A stretch of DNA of 64,000 bases. It comes from an uncultured Gemmatimonadota bacterium (GTDB taxonomy: Bacteria; Gemmatimonadota; Gemmatimonadetes; Gemmatimonadales; Gemmatimonadaceae). The position numbers and the translations under genes were made by a program. Under the pieces are notes generated by a model. The model searched no databases. It saw only the letters and a program-made list of their open reading frames with translations, and was not told the DNA's origin. This document shows, piece after piece, positions 35,710 through 44,319 of the stretch. Each line of letters starts with the position of its first letter. Positions within the stretch are counted from its first letter, which is position 1. The stretch spans positions 99,896 to 163,895 of the forward strand of contig CADEDA010000007.1 of assembly GCA_902825965.1 (NCBI GenBank), in the 5' to 3' direction.

Positions 35710-36812
35710 AGATCGTCGCGGTCAACTGGCAGGACCTGGAGAATCCGCAGGGGGGTGGAGCCGAGACGCACCTGCATGAGATCCTCGAGCGGCTCGCGGC
35801 CTGGGGGCACGAGGTCGTGCTGCTTTGCGGCGGCTGGCCCGACTGTCCCCCGCGCGCGACGCGCAACGGCGTGGAGATCCACCGGGTCGGGACCCGACAG
35901 AGCTTCCCGTTCAAGGTGCGCGCCTACTGGGAGCGCGAGCTCAAGCATCGCGGCTTCGACGTCCTGTACGAGGACATCAACAAGGTGCCGCTGTACACCA
36001 CGCGATGGGGCGCCAACCGCGTGGTGGCCGTCGTGCCGCACCTGTTCGGCGAGGCGGCGTTTCAGGAGCTGAACCCGGTGCTCGCCGCGGCGGTCTGGCT
36101 CTCCGAGCGACCCATCCCGTGGTGGTACCGCGGCGTCGACTTCCAGGCCATCAGCGAGAGCACGGGCGACGATCTCGTGGCGCGCGGCATCCCGCGGGAG
36201 CGCGTGATCGTGATCCCGCCCGGCGTGTCGTTCGACTACTACACGCCGGATCCGGCGGCGCGTGCCCCCGTGCCCACCTTCGCGTATCTGGGCCGGCTCA
36301 AGAAGTACAAGGGCGTCGACCTGGTCATCCGCGCGTTCGCGGCGCTGCCGCAGCGGGACGCGGTGCTCGAGATCGCCGGTGCGGGCGACTACCGCCCGGT
36401 GCTCGAGGCGCTGGTCGCCTCGCTTGACCTCGGCGCGCGCGTGCGGTTTCTTGGCTTTGTGACCGAAGCCGAGAAGCTCGCGCTGCTGCGGCGTGCCTGG
36501 GCCGTTGCGTTGGCCTCGCCCAAGGAGGGATGGGGGCTCACGAACGTCGAGGCGGAAGCCTGCGGCACGCCGGTGGTCGCGTCCGACTCGCCGGGTATCC
36601 GCGAGTCCGTGCGCGATGGCGAGACCGGATTCCTCGCCCGGCACGGGGACGTGCCCGCGCTCTCGGCGGCGATGCAGCGGCTGGCCACGTCGCCGGCCCT
36701 CGTGGCGCAGATGGGGCTCCGTGCGCGCACGTTCGCCGAGTCGTTCACCTGGGACCGCTGTGCGCGCTCGACCGAGGCGCACCTCCAACAAGTCATCAGT
36801 CGAGGAGGTTGA
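35706..36812 (+). CDS. Family 4-type glycosyltransferase
   Basis: The best start is TTG at 35706, overlapping the nusB stop (TTGA) and giving 368 residues starting KIVAVNWQD; an ORF extension upstream lies inside nusB. It has a GT-B fold: the N-terminal GGGAETHLHEIL acceptor loop and the C-terminal donor site with YLGRLKKYKGVDLVIRA near residue 200 and SPKEGWGLTNVEAEACGTPV near 272, including the E-x7-E motif. It would transfer a sugar from a nucleotide donor, probably for a surface glycan or glycolipid. Acceptor and donor are unknown. Confidence 0.85.
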   Translation: MKIVAVNWQDLENPQGGGAETHLHEILERLAAWGHEVVLLCGGWPDCPPRATRNGVEIHRVGTRQSFPFKVRAYWERELKHRGFDVLYEDINKVPLYTTRWGANRVVAVVPHLFGEAAFQELNPVLAAAVWLSERPIPWWYRGVDFQAISESTGDDLVARGIPRERVIVIPPGVSFDYYTPDPAARAPVPTFAYLGRLKKYKGVDLVIRAFAALPQRDAVLEIAGAGDYRPVLEALVASLDLGARVRFLGFVTEAEKLALLRRAWAVALASPKEGWGLTNVEAEACGTPVVASDSPGIRESVRDGETGFLARHGDVPALSAAMQRLATSPALVAQMGLRARTFAESFTWDRCARSTEAHLQQVISRGG

Positions 36813-36813
36813 C

Positions 36814-37137
36814 GTGGAGATCCACTTTCACGCGCATCACGCCGAGGTGTCGGCCGCGATGCGGAAGCGGGCGGAGCGCGAAGTCCGTCGGGTCGCGGTG
36901 CGGCTGCCACGCGTGGTCGAGGCGATCATCCGGTTCGAACAGGACGGGAACGTCCGCCGGGTCTCCGTGGCGCTCCGCGCGCCGAAGCACCACGACCTGC
37001 TCGGCACCGGCGAGGGCCGCTACTTCGGTCCCTCGTTGGCGCAGGCGCTGCAGCGCGTGAAGGCGCAGGCGCTCAAGGAACGGAAGGGATTGCCGAAGGG
37101 GCGTGCGCACCGCGACGCGCGCCGGACCACCCGCTGA
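36814..37137 (+). CDS. hpf: Ribosome hibernation promoting factor / sigma-54 modulation protein (short form)
   Basis: 107 residues from a GTG at 36814 preceded by GAGGAGG at 36802-36808. The HPF/RaiA fold is indicated by EIHFHAHHAEVSAAMRKRAE, a central IIRFEQDGNVRRVSVAL strand pair and a basic C-terminus rich in Lys/Arg. It binds the 30S subunit and stabilises idle ribosomes. Short HPF next to hprK and PTS genes resembles the proteobacterial hpf-ptsN-hprK neighbourhood. Confidence 0.8.
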   Translation: MEIHFHAHHAEVSAAMRKRAEREVRRVAVRLPRVVEAIIRFEQDGNVRRVSVALRAPKHHDLLGTGEGRYFGPSLAQALQRVKAQALKERKGLPKGRAHRDARRTTR

Positions 37138-37177
37138 TCCGCCTGCGCCTCGCACCCCCCGACCGCCCCGACACCTG

Positions 37178-38146
37178 ATGCCCCCGCTCACCATCGGCAG
37201 CTTCATCGAGCGCACCAAGGACCTCCTCGAACTCGAGGTCCTGGGCAGCCCGGACGGCCTCGCGCGCGAGGTGCCGACGGCCGATGCCTCGGGCCCGGGC
37301 CTGGTGCTGGCCGGCTACACGGGGCGATTCGTGCACCAGCGGCTCCAGGTGCTCGGCGAGACCGAGGTGAGCTACCTGCGCTCGCTCGACGCGGAGGCGC
37401 GTGCGCGGATCCTCGACACCTTCATGCGCTATCCGATCCCCTGCGTGATGGTCACCAAGGGGCTCGAACTGCCCGAGGGCATGGAGGCGATCGCGCGGCA
37501 GCACGGCGTCACCATCCTGCGCTCGCAGCTCAAGACGCAGGAGTTCTACAAGCGCATCACGCCGTTCCTCGAGGATGCGTTCGCGCCCTCCACGTCGTTG
37601 CACGGCTCGCTCGCCGACGTGTACGGGGTGGGCCTCCTGTTCACCGGCGCGAGCGGCATCGGCAAGTCGGAGTGCGTGCTCGACCTCGTGGAGCGCGGGC
37701 ACCGCCTCGTCGCGGACGACCTCGTGATCACCCGCAAGAAGGGCCACGACATCGTCATCGGCTCAGGGCACCCGCTGCAGCGCCACTTCATGGAGATCCG
37801 CGGCGTCGGCCTCATCGACGTGAAGGCGATCTTCGGCATCCGGGCCGTCCGCCAGCAGAAGCGCATCGAGGTGGTCGTCGTGCTCACCAAGTGGGAGGAG
37901 GGCATGGTGGTCGAGCGCACCGGGCTCGAGGTGGACACCACGGAGATCCTCGGTGTCACGGTGCCGCGCATCCACGTGCCGCTCAACCCCGGCAAGAACA
38001 TCACGGTGATCGCGGAGGTCATCGCGATGAACCACCTGCAGCGCTACAGCGGCGAGGACCCGGCCCAGGCGTTCAACGAACGCCTCAAGGGGCACCTGCA
38101 GAAGAAGGCCGACGTGCAGCGCTACCTGCTGGACGACGATGAGTGA
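37178..38146 (+). CDS. hprK: HPr kinase/phosphorylase
   Basis: 322 residues from ATG at 37178. The Walker A loop GASGIGKS is at residues 157-164, with the downstream RLVADDL metal-binding motif and the HprK signature MEIRGVGLIDVKAIFGI. It phosphorylates and dephosphorylates HPr at Ser46. The HPr encoded at 40477 has that serine, so the pair is complete. Its stop overlaps the EIIA start. Confidence 0.95.
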   Translation: MPPLTIGSFIERTKDLLELEVLGSPDGLAREVPTADASGPGLVLAGYTGRFVHQRLQVLGETEVSYLRSLDAEARARILDTFMRYPIPCVMVTKGLELPEGMEAIARQHGVTILRSQLKTQEFYKRITPFLEDAFAPSTSLHGSLADVYGVGLLFTGASGIGKSECVLDLVERGHRLVADDLVITRKKGHDIVIGSGHPLQRHFMEIRGVGLIDVKAIFGIRAVRQQKRIEVVVVLTKWEEGMVVERTGLEVDTTEILGVTVPRIHVPLNPGKNITVIAEVIAMNHLQRYSGEDPAQAFNERLKGHLQKKADVQRYLLDDDE

Positions 38147-38531
38147 GGCCGGCGCCGCCGACGCGCGGAAGGCGATCGTCGCGGGCCACGGCGCCTTCGC
38201 CGAGGGGGCCCTGTCGGCGGTGGCGCAGATCACGGGGCTGCAGGAGCGCTTCATCGCGTTCAGCAACGCCGGCCTCGGCCCCGGCGAGATCGAGACCCGC
38301 CTGCGCGAGGTGCTCGCGACCACGGGCGCGACGATCATCTTCACCGACCTGCCCGCCGGCAGCTGCACCATCGCGGCGCGCCGCATCGCGAAGGAGCGGC
38401 CCGACCTCGTCGTGGTGACGGGGGTCGCGTTGCCCACCTTGCTCAGCTTCGCCTGCGGGAGTGACGTGGCGGCCGCCGTGGAGCAGGGCCGCAAGTCGAT
38501 GCACGTGCTCGAGGTGCCGCGTGGCACTTGA
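38139..38531 (+). CDS. PTS EIIA component, mannose family
   Basis: 130 residues from ATG at 38139, overlapping hprK. The phosphorylated histidine is H17 in VAGHGAFAEG, followed by IIFTDLPAGSCTIAARR, the family's DLxxGSP-like loop with Cys in place of the usual Pro/Thr. It passes phosphate from HPr to EIIB. EIIA, EIIB, EIIC and EIID are separate genes here, all overlapping. Confidence 0.92.
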   Translation: MSEAGAADARKAIVAGHGAFAEGALSAVAQITGLQERFIAFSNAGLGPGEIETRLREVLATTGATIIFTDLPAGSCTIAARRIAKERPDLVVVTGVALPTLLSFACGSDVAAAVEQGRKSMHVLEVPRGT

Positions 38532-39012
38532 CCTCGTCCGGATCGACGACCGCCTCATCCACGGGCAGGTGGTCGTCGGCTGGGGCCAGCCCTGCGAGAT
38601 CGGGTTCCTCGTGCTGGTGGACGACGCGGTGGCCGAGAGCGAGTGGGAGCAGGAGCTCTATCGGATGGGCGTCCCGCCGGAGATGGATGTCTTCTTCGAC
38701 TCGGTCGAGAGCGCGGCCCGCCGCATCGGGGCGTACCGCGAGGACCGCCGGGTGGGCATGCTGCTCACGGGCGACATCGAGACGATGGAACGCCTCATCA
38801 AGGCGGCCCCGAGCATCCGCGCGGTGACCGTCGGCGGCATCCACCACAAACCCGGTCGGGTGGCGCGGCTCCGCTACGTGTTCCTCACGCCGGCCGAGGA
38901 GGCCAAGCTGCGCGGCCTGATGGCCGCCGGCGTGGTGGTCACGGCGCAGGACGTACCGGCGTCGGCGCCGCTCTCGCTCGAGGACCTGCTCGCGGGCGAT
39001 GGCACCGGATGA
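38521..39012 (+). CDS. PTS EIIB component, mannose/fructose/sorbose family
   Basis: 163 residues from GTG at 38521, overlapping EIIA by 11 bases. The family signature RIDDRLIHGQV carries the active histidine H14. A GVPPEMDVFF segment and a C-terminal helical part agree with length. It accepts phosphate from EIIA-His and gives it to the incoming sugar. Confidence 0.95.
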   Translation: MALDLVRIDDRLIHGQVVVGWGQPCEIGFLVLVDDAVAESEWEQELYRMGVPPEMDVFFDSVESAARRIGAYREDRRVGMLLTGDIETMERLIKAAPSIRAVTVGGIHHKPGRVARLRYVFLTPAEEAKLRGLMAAGVVVTAQDVPASAPLSLEDLLAGDGTG

Positions 39013-39701
39013 CCGGCGACCTGCTGCTCTTCCTGCCGCTCACCGTGCTCGGTGCGGTGCTCGCCCTCGACGTGGTGAGCTTCCCGCAGGCGATGCTGTC
39101 GCGCCCGATCGTCGCGGCCACGCTCGCCGGCGCCTGGGTCGGCGAACCGCTGCGCGGCCTGACGATGGGTGTGGCGCTCGAGTTCTTCGCGCTCGAGTCC
39201 ATGCCGTTCGGGGCCTCGCGGTATCCCGAATGGGGGTCGGCGTCGGTGGTCGGTGGTGCGCTGTTCGCGCTCACCCCCGACGGCACGGCCGCGGCGATGA
39301 CCGCGGCCGCGCTCAGCGCGCTGCTCACGGCGAGCGTGGGCGGCACGTCGATGGTGCTCCTGCGCCGCTTGAACGCCTACTGGGCGCGGCAGCAGCAGGC
39401 GCGGATCGCCCGTGGGTCGGGCAGTGCGGTCGTCGCGCTCCAACTCGGTGGCCTCACGGCGGACCTCGTGCGCGGCGGCCTGCTCACCTTCATCGGCCTC
39501 GCGGTGCTGGTGCCATTGCACCGCGCCATCGTGCTGTCGTTCACGATGTCGCCGACCGTGTCGCGCGCGGTGGTCGTCGCGGCGGCGAGCGCGGTGGGCC
39601 TGGCTGCGGTGTGGAAGGTGGTGCGGCTCACGCCGGGAGCGCGGTGGTACCTCGCGGGCGGGCTCGCCGTCGGCTTCGGGATCGCCGCGGAGCTGATGTG
39701 A
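39009..39701 (+). CDS. PTS EIIC membrane component, mannose family
   Basis: 230 residues from ATG at 39009 (ATGA overlap with EIIB). Six to eight hydrophobic helices; the LEFFALESMPFGASRYPEWG segment matches the conserved family loop between helices. With EIID it forms the sugar channel in the inner membrane. Substrate cannot be told from the sequence; mannose-family systems take hexoses, amino sugars and others. Confidence 0.9.
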   Translation: MTGDLLLFLPLTVLGAVLALDVVSFPQAMLSRPIVAATLAGAWVGEPLRGLTMGVALEFFALESMPFGASRYPEWGSASVVGGALFALTPDGTAAAMTAAALSALLTASVGGTSMVLLRRLNAYWARQQQARIARGSGSAVVALQLGGLTADLVRGGLLTFIGLAVLVPLHRAIVLSFTMSPTVSRAVVVAAASAVGLAAVWKVVRLTPGARWYLAGGLAVGFGIAAELM

Positions 39702-40477
39702 CCGCCGCCGCGCCCACGACGACCCCCGGCGGCAAGCTGCCGATGCACGTGCGGCTCGCGATGCTGCTGCGCTGCTTCGCGATCCAGGGTGTCTGGAACT
39801 ACGAGACCATGCTCGGCAACGGCATCGCGTTCTCCATGGAGCCGGCCCTGCGGCGGCTGCCGGGGGGACGCGGCGGCGACGCGTACCGCGCCGCGATGGC
39901 GCGGCACAGCGGCTACTTCAATGCGCACCCGTATCTCGCCTCGGTGGCGGTGGGTGCGCTGGCCCGTGCCGAGCTCGACGGGGTGAGTGCCGCGCAGATC
40001 GAACGCTTCCGCGTGGCGGCACCGGGCCCGCTCGGTTCGGTGGGCGACCGCTTGATCTGGGCGGGCTGGCTCCCGTTCTGTTCCGCCGTCGCCCTGCTCG
40101 CGTTCGGTCTCGGCCTCGGACCGACTGGCGTGGTGCTCGTGTTCTTGGGAACGTACAACACGGTGCACGTCGGCCTGCGTTGGTGGGGGCTGCAGGCCGG
40201 ACTCACGCACGGCCTCCGCGTGGCGCAGGCCTTGGGCAACCCGGTGCTGCGGCAGGGACCGGCGCACGTGGCGCGCGCGACGGCCCTCGTGGCCGGGGTC
40301 GCGCTGCCGGTCGCGGCGCAGGGGATCATCGGTCCCGGTCGCGTGGTGTTGGGGAGCGTGCTCGCGGCGGTCGCCGCCGGAGCCACGCTGGTGACGCTGC
40401 TGCACGGCAAGATCGAGGGATGGCGACTCGCCACCATCGTTCTCGCCGCCTTCGTCCTCTACTCGGTGGTGCGCTGA
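39698..40477 (+). CDS. PTS EIID membrane component, mannose family
   Basis: 259 residues from GTG at 39698 (GTGA overlap). N-terminal amphipathic part with FAIQGVWNYETMLGNGIAFSMEP and HSGYFNAHPYLASVAVGALAR, both EIID hallmarks, then a GDRLIWAGWLPF segment and several membrane helices. It pairs with EIIC. Its stop overlaps the HPr start. Confidence 0.92.
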   Translation: MTAAAPTTTPGGKLPMHVRLAMLLRCFAIQGVWNYETMLGNGIAFSMEPALRRLPGGRGGDAYRAAMARHSGYFNAHPYLASVAVGALARAELDGVSAAQIERFRVAAPGPLGSVGDRLIWAGWLPFCSAVALLAFGLGLGPTGVVLVFLGTYNTVHVGLRWWGLQAGLTHGLRVAQALGNPVLRQGPAHVARATALVAGVALPVAAQGIIGPGRVVLGSVLAAVAAGATLVTLLHGKIEGWRLATIVLAAFVLYSVVR

Positions 40478-40743
40478 TGCCCGAACGTGCCGTGCAGGTC
40501 GTGAACGCCAATGGGATCCACGCCCGCCCGGCGGCGGAGATCGTCAAGATCGCCGGCCGCTACAAGGCGAACATCACCATCGCGCGCGACGACCTCGAAG
40601 TGAACGCGAAGAGCATCATGGGCGTGATGATGCTGGCGGCCGAGTGCGGCGCGACGGTGCGGCTGCGGGCCGATGGCGAGGATGCCGACGGCGCGCTCGA
40701 CGCACTCGCGCTGCTCATCGCCAACAAGTTCGGGGAGCAGTAG
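40477..40743 (+). CDS. ptsH: Phosphocarrier protein HPr
   Basis: 88 residues from ATG at 40477. Catalytic H15 is in NGIHARPA and the regulatory serine is exactly S46 in AKSIMGVMML. EI phosphorylates H15; HprK acts on S46. Having both residues plus HprK means this HPr can serve in transport and in regulation. It sits between EIID and EI. Confidence 0.97.
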   Translation: MPERAVQVVNANGIHARPAAEIVKIAGRYKANITIARDDLEVNAKSIMGVMMLAAECGATVRLRADGEDADGALDALALLIANKFGEQ

Positions 40744-40745
40744 CG

Positions 40746-42512
40746 ATGCCCGGCGCCATCCACGGCGTCTCGGCTTCGCCCGGCATCGTCGCCGGGACCG
40801 CCCACCTCCTGCGCTGGGAGGTGCCGGAGGTCCCGTCGCGGGTGATCGAGGACGCGGAGATCGACGCCGAGATCCAGCGCCTGCGGGCCGCCGTCGACGC
40901 GGCGGTCGAGCGGCTGCGCGGCGTGAAGACCCGGGCCGAGGAGAACGCCGGCGCCGCCGAAGCGGCGATCTTCGATGTCCAGATCGCGATCCTGCAGGAC
41001 GCGGAGCTGCGCGGGCGCGTCGAGTCGCTCGTCAAGCAGAATCTCGCCGCCGAGAAGGCCTTCGACCTCGTGATGCTCGAGTGGCGCGAGCACTTCGGTC
41101 GCTCGGCCAACCCGATGATGCGCGAGCGGGTCGGCGACCTCGTGGACGTGCACATCCGCCTGCTCTCGTTGTTGCTCAACCTGCCGGACCACGATCCCGT
41201 CGGCCTCGAGCCCGGCGCGAATGCCATCCTCGTCACACACGACCTCACGCCCAGCCTGACCATCCAGCTCGACCGCCGGGCGATCGCCGGCATCGCGACG
41301 GACGCCGGCACGCGCACCTCGCACGTCGCGATCCTGGCGCGTTCCCTCGGCCTGCCAGCGGTGGTCGGGCTCATCGATGCGACCGCACGGATCCAGTCGG
41401 GGGACCGCGTGATCCTCGACGGCACCAATGGGACGCTGGTGCCGCGGCCCACCACGGCAGTGCTGGCGCAGTTCGCGGACCGGGCACGCCGCGAGGCGGC
41501 CGTGCAGAAGGAACTCGACGCGCTGTCCGGGGCCGAGGCCGTGATGTCCGACGGCCCCCGGGTCACGCTGCGGGCCAACGTGGACCTGCCGGACGAGGCC
41601 GAGCGCGCGGTGGAGCGCGGCGCCGAGGGCGTCGGGCTCATGCGCACGGAGTTCCTGGTGGTGGGGCGTGCGGCCATGCCGTCGGAGGAGGAGCAGGTCG
41701 AGGCGTACAGCGACGTCGTGAAGGCGTTCAAGGGCCAGCCGGTGGTGATCCGTACGTACGATGTGGGCGGCGACAAGCTGCCCATCGGCGGATTCCCCCA
41801 CGAACCCAATCCGTTCCTCGGCTGGCGCGCCATCCGCATGTGCCTGGATGAGCCGGAACTGTTCAAGGTGCAGCTGCGGGCGCTGCTGCGGGCCGCGGTG
41901 CACGGCGACCTGCGCATCATGCTGCCCTTGGTCGTCTCGGTGGACGAGGTGCGGCAGGCCAGGTTCCTGCTGCAGGAGGCCGCCACGGAGCTGGCGAAGC
42001 AGGGCATCGCGCACCGCGCCGACGTCCCGCTCGGCGTGATGATCGAGACCCCGGCCGCCGCGATGTCGGCGGATTCGTTCGTCGGCGAGGTCGCGTTCTT
42101 CAGCATCGGGACCAACGACCTGGTGCAGTACACGCTTGCCGTGGACCGGGGCAACGCCTCGCTCGTGACGCGGTACACCCCACTGCACCCGGCGGTGCTG
42201 CGGCTCATCGCCCGCACGGTGGATGTCGCCAAGCAATCCGGGCTGGAGGTGAGCGTCTGCGGCGAGATGGCTTCGCAGCCGCTCATGGCCTACGTCTTGC
42301 TCGGACTGGGCGTACGAACCCTGAGTGTCGCCGCGGGCGGCATCCCGGTGCTCAAACGGCTCGTGCGCGGTGTGAGCGCGGCGGGGGCGGCGGCTGCCGC
42401 CCAGGCTGCCCTCGCTGCGGGCACGCCACGGGATGCCGAACAGGTGCTGCGTCTCTCCCTCGCGCGTGAGCTCGGTGACGAGCTGCTCGACGGGTTGCTC
42501 GGCCTCGCCTAG
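40746..42512 (+). CDS. ptsI: PTS enzyme I (phosphoenolpyruvate-protein phosphotransferase)
   Basis: 588 residues from ATG at 40746, two bases after ptsH. The phosphohistidine is H193 in GTRTSHVAILAR. The C-terminal PEP-binding barrel shows GAEGVGLMRTEFL, FPHEPNPFLGWRAIRMCL and IGTNDLVQYTLAVDR. It starts the phosphorelay from PEP to HPr. Length is normal. A strong hairpin follows. Confidence 0.97.
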   Translation: MPGAIHGVSASPGIVAGTAHLLRWEVPEVPSRVIEDAEIDAEIQRLRAAVDAAVERLRGVKTRAEENAGAAEAAIFDVQIAILQDAELRGRVESLVKQNLAAEKAFDLVMLEWREHFGRSANPMMRERVGDLVDVHIRLLSLLLNLPDHDPVGLEPGANAILVTHDLTPSLTIQLDRRAIAGIATDAGTRTSHVAILARSLGLPAVVGLIDATARIQSGDRVILDGTNGTLVPRPTTAVLAQFADRARREAAVQKELDALSGAEAVMSDGPRVTLRANVDLPDEAERAVERGAEGVGLMRTEFLVVGRAAMPSEEEQVEAYSDVVKAFKGQPVVIRTYDVGGDKLPIGGFPHEPNPFLGWRAIRMCLDEPELFKVQLRALLRAAVHGDLRIMLPLVVSVDEVRQARFLLQEAATELAKQGIAHRADVPLGVMIETPAAAMSADSFVGEVAFFSIGTNDLVQYTLAVDRGNASLVTRYTPLHPAVLRLIARTVDVAKQSGLEVSVCGEMASQPLMAYVLLGLGVRTLSVAAGGIPVLKRLVRGVSAAGAAAAAQAALAAGTPRDAEQVLRLSLARELGDELLDGLLGLA

Positions 42513-42542
42513 GGGCATTATCGTTCGTCGCTGAGGGCCCCG

Positions 42543-42575
42543 AGCGGTCGGCAGCGCTGCCGACCGCTTCTGTTT
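42543..42575 (+). terminator. Intrinsic terminator of the PTS operon
   Basis: A perfect 13-base inverted repeat (42543-42555 and 42556-42568, core GCGGTCGGCA/TGCCGACCGC) folds to a ten-pair stem with a four-base loop and is followed by TCTGTTT. It lies 30 bases past the ptsI stop and before metK. Confidence 0.85.
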
Positions 42576-42611
42576 GACCGGTCCCGTATCCCACCCTTAC
42601 TCCTCTGTCTC

Positions 42612-43790
42612 GTGCTCCATCGCCATCTGTTCACCTCCGAATCGGTCACCGAAGGGCACCCGGACAAGGTCGCCGACCAGATCTCCGATGCCGTGCTCGA
42701 TGCGCTGCTGGCGCAGGACCCCGCCTCGCGCGTCGCCTGCGAGACGATGGTCACCACCGGCCTCGCGACGATCTTCGGTGAGGTGACGACCGATGCCTGG
42801 GTCGACCTCCGCGGCTTGGTCCGCGAGACCATCAAGGGGATCGGGTACACGGAGGCCGGGATCGGTTTCGACGCCGACTCCTGCGCCGTGCTCAACGCCC
42901 TCGGCCAGCAGTCGCGCGACATCGGGCAGGGCGTCGATACCGGCGGCGCCGGTGACCAGGGCATGATGTTCGGCTTCGCCTGCGACGAGACGGAGGAGCT
43001 GATGCCGCTCCCGATCACGTTGGCGCACAAGCTCACGCAGGCGCTGGCGGACCGCCGCAAGGACGGCACGCTGCCCTGGCTCCGACCCGACGGCAAGTCG
43101 CAGGTGTCGGTGGTGTACGAGAACGGCCGCCCCGTCGAGGTGGACACTGTCGTCATCTCCACGCAGCACGCGGACACCGTCAAGAACAAGGCGATCCACG
43201 AGGCGGTCACGCGCGACATCATCGAGGCCGTGATCCCCGAGGCGTTGCGCGCCAAGAAGATGAAGCTGCACATCAACCCCACCGGCCGCTTCGTCGTCGG
43301 TGGCCCGCACGGGGTCGCGGCGCTCACCGGCCGCAAGATCATCGTCGACACCTACGGCGGCTACGGCCGGCACGGTGGTGGCGCCTTCTCCGGCAAGGAC
43401 CCGTCCAAGGTCGATCGCTCGGCTGCGTACGCCGCACGCTGGGTCGCCAAGAACATCGTGGCCGCCAAGCTCGCGACCAAGTGCGAGGTGCAGGTCGCCT
43501 ACGCGATCGGCGTCGCCAAGCCCGTCTCGGTCATGGTGGACACCTTCGGCACCGCGACGGTCGATGAGAAGCAGATCATGAAGGCCGTCGACGCGACGTT
43601 CGACCTCACGCCGCGCGGCATCATCGAGGCGCTCGACCTGCGCAAGCCCATCTACGGCCCGACCGCGGCGTACGGCCACTTCGGTCGCGCGCCCGAGAAG
43701 GCGGAGCGGCTGGGCAAGAAGGTGTCCTTGTTCAACTGGGAGCGCACCAACAAGGTCGCCGACCTCAAGCGCGCGGTGCGCGGCGGCTGA
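42612..43790 (+). CDS. metK: S-adenosylmethionine synthase
   Basis: 392 residues from a GTG at 42612 giving [18 protein letters not shown]. The GHPDK methionine/ATP loop, the hinge near [16 protein letters not shown] and the [19 protein letters not shown] loop are all present. It makes S-adenosylmethionine from methionine and ATP. No Shine-Dalgarno sequence precedes the GTG, and a weak promoter-like pair (TTGACC at 42574-42579, then TTACTC at 42597-42602) would put the transcript start within a few bases of it, so a leaderless message is possible. I see no SAM riboswitch. Confidence 0.97.
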   Translation: MLHRHLFTSESVTEGHPDKVADQISDAVLDALLAQDPASRVACETMVTTGLATIFGEVTTDAWVDLRGLVRETIKGIGYTEAGIGFDADSCAVLNALGQQSRDIGQGVDTGGAGDQGMMFGFACDETEELMPLPITLAHKLTQALADRRKDGTLPWLRPDGKSQVSVVYENGRPVEVDTVVISTQHADTVKNKAIHEAVTRDIIEAVIPEALRAKKMKLHINPTGRFVVGGPHGVAALTGRKIIVDTYGGYGRHGGGAFSGKDPSKVDRSAAYAARWVAKNIVAAKLATKCEVQVAYAIGVAKPVSVMVDTFGTATVDEKQIMKAVDATFDLTPRGIIEALDLRKPIYGPTAAYGHFGRAPEKAERLGKKVSLFNWERTNKVADLKRAVRGG

Positions 43791-43808
43791 GCCGCCAAGG
43801 AGGACGCC

Positions 43809-44315
43809 GTGGTCGAAGTGAAGGTCGCCCGCCTGGGCATCGATTCGTCGTCCTCCGCGTTCGTCGTCGTGTTGCAGGAACTGGATGGGGAGCGTGCGCT
43901 CCCCATCTGGATCGGACGGCCGGAGGCCGAGTCCATCGCCGCGCATCTCAACCGCGTGGCCCGCAGTCGCCCCATGACGCATGACCTCGCCCAGCACCTC
44001 ATCACGGGACTGGGCGGGCTCCTGCGACGCGTGCAGGTGACGCACGTGCACGAGGGCACGTTCTACGCCGAGCTGCACCTCACGAAGGCCGGCCACCCCG
44101 TGATCGTGGACGCACGGCCGTCGGACGCGATCGCCCTCGCCATCCGCCTCGACGCGCCCATCTTCGTCGCCGACGCACTGCTCGAGCTCGCCGACGATGT
44201 CGAGTCCACCGAACACGAGGCCGCGCCGTCGGACCGCGACACACTCTCTGCCGACGAACTCCAACGCCATCTCGCGCAGCTGCGCCCCGAGGACTTTGGT
44301 CGCTTCTCCATCTGA
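43809..44315 (+). CDS. Bifunctional nuclease (BFN, DUF151) family protein
   Basis: 168 residues from GTG at 43809 with AAGGAGG at 43797-43803, 18 bases after metK. The BFN core is clear: ERALPIWIGRPEAESIA, then a FYAELHL strand and DARPSDAIALAIRL. A charged C-terminal tail (LSADELQRHLAQLRPEDFG) also fits. Characterised plant relatives show RNase/DNase activity; bacterial function is poorly defined. Confidence 0.9.
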   Translation: MVEVKVARLGIDSSSSAFVVVLQELDGERALPIWIGRPEAESIAAHLNRVARSRPMTHDLAQHLITGLGGLLRRVQVTHVHEGTFYAELHLTKAGHPVIVDARPSDAIALAIRLDAPIFVADALLELADDVESTEHEAAPSDRDTLSADELQRHLAQLRPEDFGRFSI

Positions 44316-44319
44316 TCCC

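Noticed and set aside
38139..38531. EIIA read as a dihydroxyacetone kinase DhaM-type phosphocarrier
   Set aside because: The fold is shared, but EIIB, EIIC and EIID genes follow directly and no dhaK or dhaL is present.
42513..42611. SAM riboswitch before metK
   Set aside because: The 99 bases hold the PTS terminator and no SAM-I/II/IV core could be recognised.
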